In this document: one piece after another, positions 27,316 to 35,682 of the stretch
Layout: the number at the start of each line of letters is the position of its first letter
Position numbering within the stretch: the stretch's first letter is position 1
Origin: Sphingobacterium sp.
GTDB taxonomy: Bacteria; Bacteroidota; Bacteroidia; Sphingobacteriales; Sphingobacteriaceae
Length of the DNA stretch: 56,100 bases
Direction: 5' to 3'
NCBI GenBank assembly: GCA_031277685.1
Contig: JAITLV010000034.1
Coordinates: forward strand, 1-56,100
Notes under the pieces: generated by a model
Database searches by the model: none
What the model was told of the DNA's origin: nothing
Seen by the model: only the letters and a program-made list of their open reading frames with translations
Translations under genes and position numbers: made by a program

Positions 27316-28272
27316 CACCACCTTACCGAGCAAAGCGGAATTTTCCATAAGCTGATGTGCTTCTGAAGCTTCCTGAAAGGGAAGGCTGCGAAACAATACA
27401 GGCTTAAAATCCCCTGAAACGATCTTTGGCCATACTTCAGTCCGGATCTCATTGCGTAATGTTTCTTTAAATTGCTGATCCCTTGCCCGCAAGGTACTAC
27501 CGGTAAGCAGTATTCTTTTCTGCATTAGTTTAAGCAAGTTCAATTCTACTTTAGCTCCCTGCATAGCATTGATATAGACCAGGCGGCCATCTGCATGCAA
27601 TAGATTGCAATTTTTCTCGAAATATACCCCACCGATACTATCTAAAATCACATCGATTCCCTCACTAGCCAGTTCTTTTTCAAAATCTTGGTCTTTATAA
27701 TTTATGGCTTTCACGGCTCCGAGGGATTGACAGAATAGAGCTTTCTTCGGTGAACTAACCGTTGTATAGACCACAGCACCAAACAAAGTCCCCAACTGAA
27801 TAGCAGTACTACCGATCCCACCTGCACCACCATGCACCAGAAGATGTTCTCCGGTCCTTAGTTTGCCCCGACGGAATACATTGTCCCATACAGTGAAGAC
27901 AGTTTCCGGAAGTGCCGCTGCTTCCTCAAAGCTTAAATTAGGCGGTATGGGGAGACAGTGACCTTGATAAACCGAAACGTAGCTGGCATACCCACCTCCG
28001 GCAACCAATGCACATACAGCATCTCCAATATTCCAGCTATCTACCAAACGCCCCTTTTCTACAATAACACCTGCTACTTCAAGTCCAGGAATACGAGGAT
28101 CTACACCCTGGGGTGCAGGATAATTTCCCCTTCGCTGGAAGACATCAGGTCTATTTACACCTGCCGCTTTGACTGCTATAAGCACATCCAAATCGCCAAT
28201 TTCAGGTTGCTTTAGCTCTTCAACGGCTAACACCTCGGGTCCACCGGACTGGGTTATAACGACTGCTTTCAT
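27304..28272 (-). CDS. NAD(P)H:quinone oxidoreductase, PIG3-like (MDR superfamily)
   Basis: The 322-residue zinc-free medium-chain reductase has the N-terminal GroES-like domain (A-A-G-V-N-R-P-D-V-F-Q-R-R-G) and a Rossmann domain with the NADPH motif H-G-G-A-G-G-I-G-S-T-A-I-Q (149-161). The I-L-D-S-I-G-G block is typical of the PIG3/quinone oxidoreductase branch. It probably reduces quinones or enones in the cytosol. It is convergent with the AraC gene and overlaps it by 12 bases, and no catabolic role in fucose use is evident. Confidence 0.92.
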   Translation of the reverse strand: MKAVVITQSGGPEVLAVEELKQPEIGDLDVLIAVKAAGVNRPDVFQRRGNYPAPQGVDPRIPGLEVAGVIVEKGRLVDSWNIGDAVCALVAGGGYASYVSVYQGHCLPIPPNLSFEEAAALPETVFTVWDNVFRRGKLRTGEHLLVHGGAGGIGSTAIQLGTLFGAVVYTTVSSPKKALFCQSLGAVKAINYKDQDFEKELASEGIDVILDSIGGVYFEKNCNLLHADGRLVYINAMQGAKVELNLLKLMQKRILLTGSTLRARDQQFKETLRNEIRTEVWPKIVSGDFKPVLFRSLPFQEASEAHQLMENSALLGKVVLTF

Positions 28273-28287
28273 CTGTCAATTTATATA

Positions 28288-28392
28288 TTAAGCTTTTTGT
28301 ATCAGGGAATAAACGGTATCCAATACGTTCTTTTCTTCAAACAGCTTGGGTCCTACCTCTTTTTCAAATGCTATCTTCGAGCTATAAACTTG
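28288..28392 (-). pseudogene. Possible remnant of a coding sequence
   Basis: Thirty-four codons on the minus strand read as a protein-like C-terminus (K-I-A-F-E-K-E-V-G-P-K-L-F-E-E-K-N-V-L-D-T) and end at TAA 28288-28290. An in-frame TAG (28393-28395) blocks the reading upstream and no ATG is present. It may be the tail of a gene lost by deletion, or chance. I cannot name the family. Confidence 0.3.
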
Positions 28393-28415
28393 CTATTATA
28401 AACACGAAATGTTTA

Positions 28416-31181
28416 CTATGATTTTTTCGGATATTTCTGTAAACGTATATTCAATGAGAGCATAAAATAACGGGCCAAACGATTATTTTGGACATCCAAT
28501 ATATCATTTCCGACAACGGCACGGGATATCCCCGTATTTTGGTTCATCAAATCAAAACCTTGAAACCGCAACATCCCAAGGTTATTCCGTCCAAAAGTAT
28601 ATTCCATATAGGCATTGATAATTGTTGGGTTGATATTGCTCCAAGAACTCGAGTACCCCGCATTAAATTTTTGGGACAATTCCAAGCCCATCGTAAAATG
28701 TTGCCCCAAATAGGTTTTGGAGCCTACACCTACAATCCCCGAATGCGCAGTAATATTATCTTGAACAGGCCAGTCAAAAGTCGCCCTATTTAACGAGTAA
28801 TTACCATTTAGTTCTGCTTCAAAGATATCATTCCAAGCATAACGGAATTGAATAGCCTGTGTGAATAGAAAATGTCCACCGAAGCTTTTCTTATCATTGA
28901 TATACGATATATTGTTGTAGTAATCTGCGTTACCATTTAGACTCATCTGTAAATTATCGGAGAACAATGATGCCGTAAAAAGATAGTAGCTTTTGATATC
29001 ATAATACCCCGCTGTATTTAAATAACTTGTTTTTTGCACTGTCGAATTCGGTGCGATCGTACGATTGGCCACAATTTTGTCATTCACTAAATTGTAGGCA
29101 AGACTAGCTTCAAGATACTGACCATTCCGTGTCATGGATTTCCGATATTTTGAAACAATACTGTGCGCAAACTCAGATTTCAGGTCTTTATTTCCAATAA
29201 CAATATTTTGCGTATTTGTATTATCTACTACTGGTTGTATCTGATAGAAGCTAGGTTGGTTATTACGTCCGTAGTAATCGATGGAGAGGTCTTCCTCCTT
29301 CGTGAATTTCCATTTTAACCCAGCAGAAGGCACAAAATTCACATTGGAATAAGAGGTTCGTATCGATTTATCGGAGGAGCTCCCAGCCAATTCCGAGGGC
29401 TGTACGGCAAATCCAATATTCATCTTTACATTTTTTCCAATATCTTGACGGTAAATCATTCCGATCTTGTTGCTCGCAAAAGAATAGTCATATTTTAGAC
29501 TGAGCGAATCCACCAAAATGGGGCCATTATCAGGATTACTATTATCGAAAGTAGCACGGCTCGCTCCTATCTTGGTATAATCAAAATCATAATTGATCTC
29601 CAATACTCCGCCAAGATCCACTGGTTCGACAAGTGATAGACGACTTTGGATATTCTTATTCTCATTATCCGAACGAATCTTTTGATGCAGGAACGTCTTT
29701 GTTGATGTGGGTGGTGTAATGCTGCTATCCAGCGCTGTATTTGCATCGCGAACTTCTTCATCCTTGTCCAACGAATTAAAGTCAGCATGGAAAGTATACA
29801 ATATTTTTCGACCTGGCTTTTTAAAACTTCGCACATAAAACAGGTCAAGCGCTGCAGATGGGCTTTCACTGCTATTGACAGCCCCATAATTACCAGTACT
29901 GCTCAGCTTATTATTTTTGATCTGTCGATCTTTGAAGGTCTGACTTGAGGCATTGGTCCATGAGAATTTAGGAGAGATCTTCAGCTGATCTTTTTCCGAC
30001 AGTTTCATATCGAAATCCCAATCCATCTTATGTGTCCGGTCAACTGATTTTATTGTATAATCCTCATAATTACTGATCGAATTATTGACACCTTTTCCAG
30101 ACCCATAGATAGATTGCAGAAAAGAGTTGCCCTTGGTATAATTGTTCCGTTGGGTAAAGGCATATTTTCCGCTGGCCGTCACTGTTTTGGAAAGCGGGCT
30201 GGAGAAACTCGCCCCCACAGAACTGATCTTGTTCACACCGTCCGTGGGATCCGCAAAATCGGCCAACTCTCCCATTTCCCGTTCACGTTCACCTCCATTT
30301 GGAGAGCCAAAGGAAAAGAGATTGGTATTTGTATTGTTCATGGAGGACACAACAGAATATTCCTTTCCATCATCAAATCTGTTTACACCGACGCTTCCAA
30401 GATAACGTTCGGCAGATCCGCCCCCCAATGTCGCTTGTCCAAAAGTGATTTTTTTCTTATCCTCTTTCAGTACAATATTTAATATTTTTTCGGATTCGGT
30501 ATTTTTAATTCCTTTGGCCGTTGCTTCATCGCCATAAAAATCTATAACCTGTACGCTTTTCACAAAATCTGCCGGAAGGTTGCGTGTCGCAGTCAGGACA
30601 TCGCCACCAAAAAACTTCTTACCATCAACTTTTACGGAAGACACCGCTTTTCCAAATGCATAAACAGATCCATCTCTAGACACCTGTACATTTGGCAAGG
30701 CTTTGAGTGCCTCTTCCAATAGTGCGCGTCGATCAAACTGAAAGGCATCTAAATTAAACTGTACTGTGTCTTGCTTATAGACTATAGGTTTATATTTCTG
30801 GATAACGATCTCCTTTAATAGAGAGACATGTGGAAACATCGTCAATTTCCCCACATCCAGTTTAGCAGTACTGCTATTGTAAAGCGGATAACTACGTTCA
30901 AGGATACTCAGCCCTATTTGGGTACAACTTATTCGAATATCGTTACCCAGAACCCGGCCGAAGTGAAAGTATCCAGTCGCTGAAGTCGACGAGAATAGCG
31001 TGTCGCGTGAACTCGTCAAATGTACACTAACACCTTTCAGCGGATTGCCTGCCGTATCTATAACAACCCCGTAAACCTCTTTTTTTGTCGCCTGACCAAA
31101 AGTATCCTTAGGCAGAAAAAATAAGCTTATAATAGATAACAAAAGTATAAACCGGATTATATTTCCGCCCCTTAGTTTCAT
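28416..31181 (-). CDS. Outer-membrane beta-barrel protein with a regulatory-like N-terminal domain
   Basis: About 921 residues from ATG 31181. It has a signal peptide (about 1-30), a carboxypeptidase-regulatory-like domain (Y-G-V-V-I-D-T-A-G-N-P-L-K-G-V-S-V, about 37-110), a TonB-plug-like region (L-L-E-E-A-L-K-A-L-P-N-V-Q-V and V-K-V-D-G-K-K-F-F-G-G-D) and a long C-terminal barrel. This is the Bacteroidota 'outer membrane beta-barrel family protein' layout. There is no SusD partner and the last residues are K-Y-P-K-K-S rather than aromatic. The transported molecule, if any, is unknown. It stands alone: a ferritin terminator lies before it and a gap of about 140 bases after it. Confidence 0.88.
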   Translation of the reverse strand: MKLRGGNIIRFILLLSIISLFFLPKDTFGQATKKEVYGVVIDTAGNPLKGVSVHLTSSRDTLFSSTSATGYFHFGRVLGNDIRISCTQIGLSILERSYPLYNSSTAKLDVGKLTMFPHVSLLKEIVIQKYKPIVYKQDTVQFNLDAFQFDRRALLEEALKALPNVQVSRDGSVYAFGKAVSSVKVDGKKFFGGDVLTATRNLPADFVKSVQVIDFYGDEATAKGIKNTESEKILNIVLKEDKKKITFGQATLGGGSAERYLGSVGVNRFDDGKEYSVVSSMNNTNTNLFSFGSPNGGEREREMGELADFADPTDGVNKISSVGASFSSPLSKTVTASGKYAFTQRNNYTKGNSFLQSIYGSGKGVNNSISNYEDYTIKSVDRTHKMDWDFDMKLSEKDQLKISPKFSWTNASSQTFKDRQIKNNKLSSTGNYGAVNSSESPSAALDLFYVRSFKKPGRKILYTFHADFNSLDKDEEVRDANTALDSSITPPTSTKTFLHQKIRSDNENKNIQSRLSLVEPVDLGGVLEINYDFDYTKIGASRATFDNSNPDNGPILVDSLSLKYDYSFASNKIGMIYRQDIGKNVKMNIGFAVQPSELAGSSSDKSIRTSYSNVNFVPSAGLKWKFTKEEDLSIDYYGRNNQPSFYQIQPVVDNTNTQNIVIGNKDLKSEFAHSIVSKYRKSMTRNGQYLEASLAYNLVNDKIVANRTIAPNSTVQKTSYLNTAGYYDIKSYYLFTASLFSDNLQMSLNGNADYYNNISYINDKKSFGGHFLFTQAIQFRYAWNDIFEAELNGNYSLNRATFDWPVQDNITAHSGIVGVGSKTYLGQHFTMGLELSQKFNAGYSSSWSNINPTIINAYMEYTFGRNNLGMLRFQGFDLMNQNTGISRAVVGNDILDVQNNRLARYFMLSLNIRLQKYPKKS

Positions 31182-31263
31182 CAAACAGACTTTGCAATAA
31201 TATATTTCAATATAAGAATTCTTAAGCTATTAACGTAAAAAGTTGCGATTTTGTATATAAAAA

Positions 31264-31290
31264 AACGAGTTGTCGGGAAAACAACTCGTT
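31264..31290 (-). terminator. Ferritin terminator
   Basis: A 10-bp perfect stem (AACGAGTTGT with ACAACTCGTT) and 7-base loop are followed by a T-run on the minus strand, 24 bases after the ferritin stop codon. Confidence 0.85.
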
Positions 31291-31314
31291 CTTTCAATAT
31301 ATTTTTTTTATTAA

Positions 31315-31842
31315 TTACTCACCTGCAAAGGTAACCTTAACAAGGTGTTTGTCAATTTCCCAACGACCAGTACCGTCTTCACCAATTACGTCAAACAATT
31401 CCAGGATACGTCTTGCTACAAATTCCTCCTCAACTTGTTCTTCCAAGAACCATTGCACAAAATTAAAAGTTACATAATCTTTTGCTTTTGCACATTTGTC
31501 AGCAATATTATTGAATTGCTCTGTCACGAACATTTCTTGTTCCAATGTTTGTTCAAATACACCACGGAATGATTCAAAATCTTGTGGGATACCTGTAATT
31601 TCTGGAGAGATCGCACGGCCACCACGGTTATTGATGTAGTTGAAAAGTTTCAACATATGCTCACGCTCTTCATTCGATTGTTTTGCAAAGAATTCAGCAG
31701 CATTTTCCAAACCTTGATCATCACACCATGAAGACATTGCCAAATACAATGCGGAAGAATGTGCTTCAACTTTGATCTGTGCATTTAGTATATTTTCGAT
31801 CTCTTCTTTCAAAGAAGATTTTAATTTCAATAAATCTTTCAT
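31315..31842 (-). CDS. ftnA: Bacterial non-haem ferritin
   Basis: About 175 residues from ATG 31842 (M-K-D-L-L-K-L-K); an upstream in-frame extension adds 13 residues unlike a ferritin. The four-helix ferritin pattern is clear: ferroxidase residues in A-H-S-S-A-L-Y-L-A-M-S and E-E-R-E-H-M-L-K, Q-T-L-E-Q-E in helix C, and Q-W-F-L-E-E-Q-V-E-E-E in helix D. Twenty-four subunits form a cytosolic shell that oxidises and stores iron. A TAnnTTTG-type promoter box (TATCTTTG, minus strand 31914-31907) lies 65-72 bases before the start codon. It is monocistronic. Confidence 0.96.
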   Translation of the reverse strand: MKDLLKLKSSLKEEIENILNAQIKVEAHSSALYLAMSSWCDDQGLENAAEFFAKQSNEEREHMLKLFNYINNRGGRAISPEITGIPQDFESFRGVFEQTLEQEMFVTEQFNNIADKCAKAKDYVTFNFVQWFLEEQVEEEFVARRILELFDVIGEDGTGRWEIDKHLVKVTFAGE

Positions 31843-31906
31843 ATTTACCTTAAGTTTAATTTCTAAAACAATGCCAAGCAATATACCTTATCACCTGATT
31901 ACATCA

Positions 31907-31914
31907 CAAAGATA
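31907..31914 (-). promoter_or_regulatory. Bacteroidota -7 box of the ferritin promoter
   Basis: TATCTTTG on the minus strand matches TAnnTTTG exactly. No clear -33 TTG element at the usual spacing was found. Confidence 0.5.
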
Positions 31915-32160
31915 CATCGGATTTGGAAAATCTGTATAAACAATATGCAATACAAATTCAGTCTAAATTAGACAATTAAATTCTAACTTATTTAGAATCA
32001 ATACAATTACAAATACCACCCATTGATACTTTCAATAACCCATAAATTTAAATAATGGATTGCGATCTACAGGCATAAATACCGATTTACAATACATATG
32101 AAGAATGACAAAGGGGAGACTTATTTAATTTTAATTTAAATAAGTATGCAATATAACAGT
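31915..32160. other. A+T-rich intergenic stretch without a gene
   Basis: I see no coding frame, RNA gene or long repeat here. The ferritin promoter lies at its left edge and a hairpin at its right edge. Confidence 0.6.
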
Positions 32161-32199
32161 GAAAGCGGTGTGTATCCAAACCAGATACACACCGCTTTC
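32161..32199. terminator. Long hairpin after the 124-residue unknown gene
   Basis: A perfect 16-bp stem (GAAAGCGGTGTGTATC with 32184-32199) has a 7-base loop, 27 bases after the stop codon of the minus-strand gene at 32226. Its minus-strand T-tail is weak, so termination is likely but not certain. Confidence 0.7.
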
Positions 32200-32225
32200 A
32201 TTGTTATTTTATATAAAAACGTTCC

Positions 32226-32600
32226 TTATGCCAATACAGCAAATGGAGACACTTGTAAACAGGTTCTAACAACGGAATTTAATTCCATCATAAATTTGGC
32301 TCCATCCAGTAGTTCACGAAGTTGAAGCACATCTTCTACCGCAAGAATAAAACATCTTTCGGTACGGAAAGGCATCACAATTTCAAAATCAGACGAACGC
32401 GTGGTATCGGTTATCATGCGCTCTACATCTATTGCATCCATGCGCTTCTTGAATTTCAAAAAGTCCGACACCGAAAAAGATGTGGTTTCGTTATTATACT
32501 CCAACCAAAAGCGATTTTTACGGCTACATTGATAAACCGTACCAGCTGTAGTGGAAAATACTTCTTCAACGTGTGCTAATGGACAAACCAATTCTGACAT
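32226..32600 (-). CDS. Conserved small protein of unknown function (DUF6686-like)
   Basis: The 124-residue protein lacks a signal peptide and membrane segments. Notable features are an N-terminal C-P-L-A-H, then T-V-Y-Q-C-S-R-K-N-R-F-W-L-E-Y-N-N-E-T with a second Cys, and a C-terminal leucine-rich helix (V-L-Q-L-R-E-L-L-D-G-A). From memory it resembles the small Bacteroidota family DUF6686; this is tentative. It is monocistronic with its own hairpin terminator. The lone Cys and aromatic pattern do not identify a function. Confidence 0.75.
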   Translation of the reverse strand: MSELVCPLAHVEEVFSTTAGTVYQCSRKNRFWLEYNNETTSFSVSDFLKFKKRMDAIDVERMITDTTRSSDFEIVMPFRTERCFILAVEDVLQLRELLDGAKFMMELNSVVRTCLQVSPFAVLA

Positions 32601-32790
32601 TTCTATTACCCTTCTCTTTTAAACTGCTCAAAAATAAATATTATTTATAATCAATCCAAGTAAAACAACTGATTATTTTGATTTATTATAAATAAACCAC
32701 ACAATTGTAATCAGTATTAACGCCCATGGTCATAGCATCGCACAAATGCAAAAAAACAGTAGTGATCAACTGCTCTAAAACAAATAAAAA

Positions 32791-32816
32791 AAGAGGTCAA
32801 TTTTAATTGACCTCTT
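32791..32816 (-). terminator. Terminator of the xerC-hpf unit
   Basis: A perfect 12-bp stem (AAGAGGTCAATT with 32805-32816) and 2-base loop are followed by TTTTTTT on the minus strand, 24 bases after the hpf stop codon. Confidence 0.85.
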
Positions 32817-32839
32817 CCTTTTAAATCTATGTATCTTAG

Positions 32840-33199
32840 TTAATCGTATTCTTCCTCTTCTTCTTCCTCAACAGAGAGTACTTCTTTACGATTGCTAACG
32901 ACGGTATTTTTTGTCTTTGTTTTATGTTTGTTAATCTGCCTACGTAAGGATTCTACAGCGATATCCGTTGCCTCCTCAAAACTCTTCGCCTGCCCCTTTG
33001 CGAAAAGTTGGCTCCCTGGGATATTCAGTTTGATTTCCGAAATCTTATTTGCCTCGTCATCGACATTTTCCAATCGCAGGTAGCATTCACCACCAATGAT
33101 TGAATCCAAAAACTGCTCTAATTTTCCTGTTTTCTTTTTAATGAATTCGATTAACTTTTGATCTGCATTAAATCGAATGGATTGCACAGTAATGTTCAT
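32840..33199 (-). CDS. hpf: Ribosome hibernation-promoting factor, HPF/RaiA family
   Basis: The 119-residue protein has the HPF fold pattern: M-N-I-T-V-Q-S-I-R-F-N-A-D, K-L-E-Q-F-L-D, a L-N-I-P-G-S-Q-L-F-A-K-G block and S-F-E-E-A-T-D-I-A-V-E-S-L-R-R-Q. A highly acidic tail (eight Glu in a row) replaces the long C-terminal domain. HPF binds the decoding centre of the 30S subunit and silences ribosomes in stationary phase. The gene follows the xerC gene by 14 bases, and that gap contains a strong AAGGAGG Shine-Dalgarno sequence (33204-33210), rare in this window. Confidence 0.94.
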   Translation of the reverse strand: MNITVQSIRFNADQKLIEFIKKKTGKLEQFLDSIIGGECYLRLENVDDEANKISEIKLNIPGSQLFAKGQAKSFEEATDIAVESLRRQINKHKTKTKNTVVSNRKEVLSVEEEEEEEYD

Positions 33200-33203
33200 T
33201 TTT

Positions 33204-33210
33204 CCTCCTT
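33204..33210 (-). promoter_or_regulatory. Strong Shine-Dalgarno sequence of hpf
   Basis: AAGGAGG on the minus strand ends 4 bases before ATG 33199, in the short spacer after the xerC stop. Most starts here lack such a site. Confidence 0.75.
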
Positions 33211-33213
33211 TTT

Positions 33214-34095
33214 TTAAGCTTTTGGATGAGCTTGTTTATAAATAGACTTCAATCGTTCTGCTGAGTTATGTGTATATACTTGTGTCGCCGCAAGCCCCGC
33301 ATGCCCCAGCAGCTCTTTAATTGCATTTAAATCCGCCCCATTATCTAATAGGGACGTTGCGAACGTATGCCTCAAAATATGAGGGCTACGCTTACCCTGG
33401 GTGGAAATCAACGTTAAATGTTTATGCACGACATCATAGATCAGCCTGGCATATGCTGGTTTTCCCTCCTTCGTAACAATCAGTAAGCTGTTATTAGTAT
33501 CAACAAATTGCGAAGCTTTTTGTTGCAAATAGTTTTTCAATTCTTTTACTAAAAGATTATTTATCGGAACAAGGCGTTCTTTGCTCCTTTTACCTAATAT
33601 AAGAATATTTTTATTAAAAAAATCTATATCCTGTTCCTTAATTTTCAACAATTCAGCCAATCGGATTCCCGTCCCAAACAGCAGTTCCATCACCACATAA
33701 TCCCGGCATGACACGAAATCTTCTTTCTCTTGCTCCATATGATCCAGCAAACGAACCAGTTTATCTTTCTCTACAACCACAGGAAGCTTTTTAGCGGTTT
33801 TCAATGCCTTAATAAGCGTCATCGGGTTTTTGTCGAGATATTCCTCCCGTTGGAGAAATTTAAAATAGGTACGCAATGAAGACATACTTCGATTGACAGA
33901 GCTTGCATTCTTACCAGACTCCATCATCTGAGCAAAGTAATGGCGTAAATCACGGTATACTATCTCCGACAGTCCAAGACCTTCTACATTCAAAAACGAC
34001 TGGAACATTTCCAACTCATGTCGATAAGCAATAACCGTATGTTCCGAATACCTCTTTTCAATCTGTAAATACCGAATAAACTCCTTTTCCAACAT
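33214..34095 (-). CDS. xerC: XerC/XerD-family tyrosine recombinase
   Basis: The 293-residue protein has an N-terminal SAM-like core-binding domain (about 1-90) and a catalytic domain with the full set of residues: Arg145 (G-T-G-I-R-L-A-E), Lys169, His239 and Arg242 (H-I-L-R-H-T), His265 (L-G-H-A-G) and nucleophile Tyr274. Xer recombinases resolve chromosome dimers at dif. The setting next to rpsU and hpf is the conserved Bacteroidota housekeeping order, so this is not a mobile-element integrase. No att-like repeats flank it. Whether it is XerC or XerD cannot be told here. Confidence 0.92.
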   Translation of the reverse strand: MLEKEFIRYLQIEKRYSEHTVIAYRHELEMFQSFLNVEGLGLSEIVYRDLRHYFAQMMESGKNASSVNRSMSSLRTYFKFLQREEYLDKNPMTLIKALKTAKKLPVVVEKDKLVRLLDHMEQEKEDFVSCRDYVVMELLFGTGIRLAELLKIKEQDIDFFNKNILILGKRSKERLVPINNLLVKELKNYLQQKASQFVDTNNSLLIVTKEGKPAYARLIYDVVHKHLTLISTQGKRSPHILRHTFATSLLDNGADLNAIKELLGHAGLAATQVYTHNSAERLKSIYKQAHPKA

Positions 34096-34145
34096 AATTT
34101 CCCTTGCTATACTATCCTTAAATTACAAACTTAAAAGCACAAAAA

Positions 34146-34172
34146 AAAGGGAGAAGCAATGCTTTTCCCTTT
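34146..34172 (-). terminator. rpsU terminator
   Basis: A 13-bp stem with one G-T pair (34146-34158 with 34160-34172) is followed by TTTTTTTT on the minus strand, 27 bases after the rpsU stop codon. Confidence 0.85.
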
Positions 34173-34198
34173 ATATTTTTAAATTCTCAGCGAATCAA

Positions 34199-34393
34199 TT
34201 AGTTAGCCACATCTTGATTCAAAGATTGTTTGTAAATCGCTTTTTTCACTTGAATGCGACGAGTTACTGATCTCTTTTCATAAGCTTGACGTGAACGCAA
34301 CTCTCTTAAAACGCCAGTTTTCTCGAATTTCTTCTTGAAACGTTTTAATGCTCTATCTAAAGATTCTCCTTCTTTTACATTTACGATAATCAT
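34199..34393 (-). CDS. rpsU: 30S ribosomal protein bS21
   Basis: The 64-residue protein from ATG 34393 ([11 protein letters not shown]) matches bS21: [22 protein letters not shown] and a basic tail. bS21 sits on the 30S platform near the 3' end of 16S rRNA. In Bacteroidota it helps hide the anti-Shine-Dalgarno, which is why most genes lack SD sequences. Its own mRNA has a strong AAAGGAGGT (34405-34413), as known for this gene in the phylum, which suggests autoregulation. A TAnnTTTG box (TACCTTTG, 34447-34440) marks the promoter. Confidence 0.95.
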   Translation of the reverse strand: MIIVNVKEGESLDRALKRFKKKFEKTGVLRELRSRQAYEKRSVTRRIQVKKAIYKQSLNQDVAN

Positions 34394-34404
34394 GCGTTGT
34401 ATAT

Positions 34405-34413
34405 ACCTCCTTT
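34405..34413 (-). promoter_or_regulatory. Extended Shine-Dalgarno sequence of rpsU
   Basis: AAAGGAGGT lies 11 bases before ATG 34393 on the minus strand. Spacing is a little long, but no other start codon fits the bS21 N-terminus. Confidence 0.85.
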
Positions 34414-34439
34414 CGTCGCTTTTAAAATTTAAAGTGGGA

Positions 34440-34447
34440 CAAAGGTA
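34440..34447 (-). promoter_or_regulatory. Bacteroidota -7 box of the rpsU promoter
   Basis: TACCTTTG on the minus strand matches TAnnTTTG exactly, 46-53 bases before the start codon. Confidence 0.55.
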
Positions 34448-34486
34448 CAACATTTTCACTGAATATGAAAAGAAAAATATTTTTTA

Positions 34487-35116
34487 TCAGAGGCCAAACT
34501 CTTCAAGTATCAATTGCAAGGGTTTCTCCTTGGTACAGAGTGCGATATGCCAGCCCAATTGCCTAGCCATAGCCAAATGTTGTGGACTATCATCAACAAA
34601 TAACGTCTCTGCAGGATTCAATCCTTGTTCTCGCATAACCAGTTCGAAAATTTCAGCGTCCGGTTTGCGCATACCAACTAAATGCGAATAATAGGTTTTC
34701 TCGAAAAATCCTTCATTATCAGCCACCCCATATTGTTCATGAATATGGTTCATACAATAAGCGTAATGGATCGCATTATTATTACTCAACAAAAAAGTAC
34801 GGTACTTACCTTTCAAGTCCAATAATACGTCATGATATCCCTTAGGCACTCCGATCAACAAACTGTTCCAAGCTGCATCAATTTGCGAATCTGTTAACGC
34901 AGAATTTTTTGTAATTTCCCGAATTCCGTCCCGAAATTGTGCTGAATCAATTTTCCCCTTGTCAAAATCATCAAAAAGTGCACTTTGACCATGATGTCCA
35001 AAAACTTCATCAACATTTTCTATACCTAACTGAGTAAAAGCAACTTTCAACTTCATAAAGTCGATCATAAAGATTACATTCCCATAATCAAGAACAATAT
35101 TTTTAATTTTTTCCAT
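34487..35116 (-). CDS. HAD-superfamily phosphatase
   Basis: About 209 residues from ATG 35116 (M-E-K-I-K-N-I-V-L-D-Y-G-N-V); a frame extension adds 21 residues before motif I and is unlikely. Visible motifs are the nucleophile Asp10 in V-L-D-Y-G-N-V, motif II F-L-L-S-N-N-N, motif III Lys in M-R-K-P-D-A-E-I-F and motif IV L-F-V-D-D-S. The arrangement matches cytosolic HAD-IA hydrolases related to the YihX group, which dephosphorylate small sugar phosphates. The substrate is not known. It ends upstream of the rpsU promoter and is not clearly in an operon. Confidence 0.9.
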   Translation of the reverse strand: MEKIKNIVLDYGNVIFMIDFMKLKVAFTQLGIENVDEVFGHHGQSALFDDFDKGKIDSAQFRDGIREITKNSALTDSQIDAAWNSLLIGVPKGYHDVLLDLKGKYRTFLLSNNNAIHYAYCMNHIHEQYGVADNEGFFEKTYYSHLVGMRKPDAEIFELVMREQGLNPAETLFVDDSPQHLAMARQLGWHIALCTKEKPLQLILEEFGL

Positions 35117-35205
35117 CGAATTATTTTGAAATACCGATACAAATATCGATAATTGCATCGTCAAAACGGCATAACTCATGCTAAAATTGACAGAATAAAC
35201 GACCT

Positions 35206-35279
35206 GCTCCTATAGCTCAGTCGGTTAGAGTAGAAGACTCATAATCTTTTGGTCCCTGGTTCGAGCCCAGGTGGGAGCA
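35206..35279 (+). tRNA. tRNA with CAU anticodon, probably tRNA-Ile2 (lysidine type)
   Basis: A complete cloverleaf: acceptor GCTCCTA with TGGGAGC, D-stem GCTC with GAGT, anticodon stem GAAGA with TCTTT around loop CTCATAA, and T-stem CCTGG with CCAGG around TTCGAGC; discriminator A. CCA is not encoded. G1:C72 rules out an initiator. C4:G69 and C5:G68 in the acceptor and the loop resemble E. coli tRNA-Ile2, whose C34 is changed to lysidine by TilS to read AUA. An elongator tRNA-Met is the alternative. Confidence 0.9.
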
Positions 35280-35285
35280 CAAAAC

Positions 35286-35324
35286 AAAAAGTCGCTTTTA
35301 TGAATAAGAAAGCGACTTTTTTTG
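35286..35324 (+). terminator. Terminator after the tRNA gene
   Basis: A 13-bp stem (AAAAAGTCGCTTT 35286-35298 with 35309-35321) runs into a T-run on the plus strand, 7 bases after the tRNA. Confidence 0.85.
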
Positions 35325-35682
35325 TATCTATATATTTTTAGCCTAGGGGAAAATGTCCAGGCTAAAATCAACTGTCGATCGATAACGAAATGACTGCATC
35401 TGCCTCCCCCGCTCGACTTTCAAATAAAAGCCTGCTCCGACTAAATTGCAGAGAAAATTAACAAAGTTTTAAAACAGCACCTGAATACAGACACATAGGT
35501 ATCACAATGATATGTAATATTAATAATTCGGAGACTAATCTATAAACGCCAAAATGAAACCTAAATTTTTCAAAAACAAATTGTCTTAAAAATATTCAAG
35601 CAAGACCTTTTCCAATATCTAATTCAATATCTAAAATACAACGATGTCGTCGATTTCGTTGCTTCTTGGATGAATTTTCATT
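35325..35682. other. A+T-rich intergenic stretch without a gene
   Basis: I see no credible coding frame, RNA fold or repeat in these bases between the tRNA terminator and the DKNYY-protein stop codon. Confidence 0.6.

Noticed and set aside
33214..34095. Tyrosine recombinase as a sign of an integrated mobile element
   Set aside because: It lies in the conserved rpsU-xerC-hpf neighbourhood with no att-like repeats or cargo genes, so it is housekeeping Xer.
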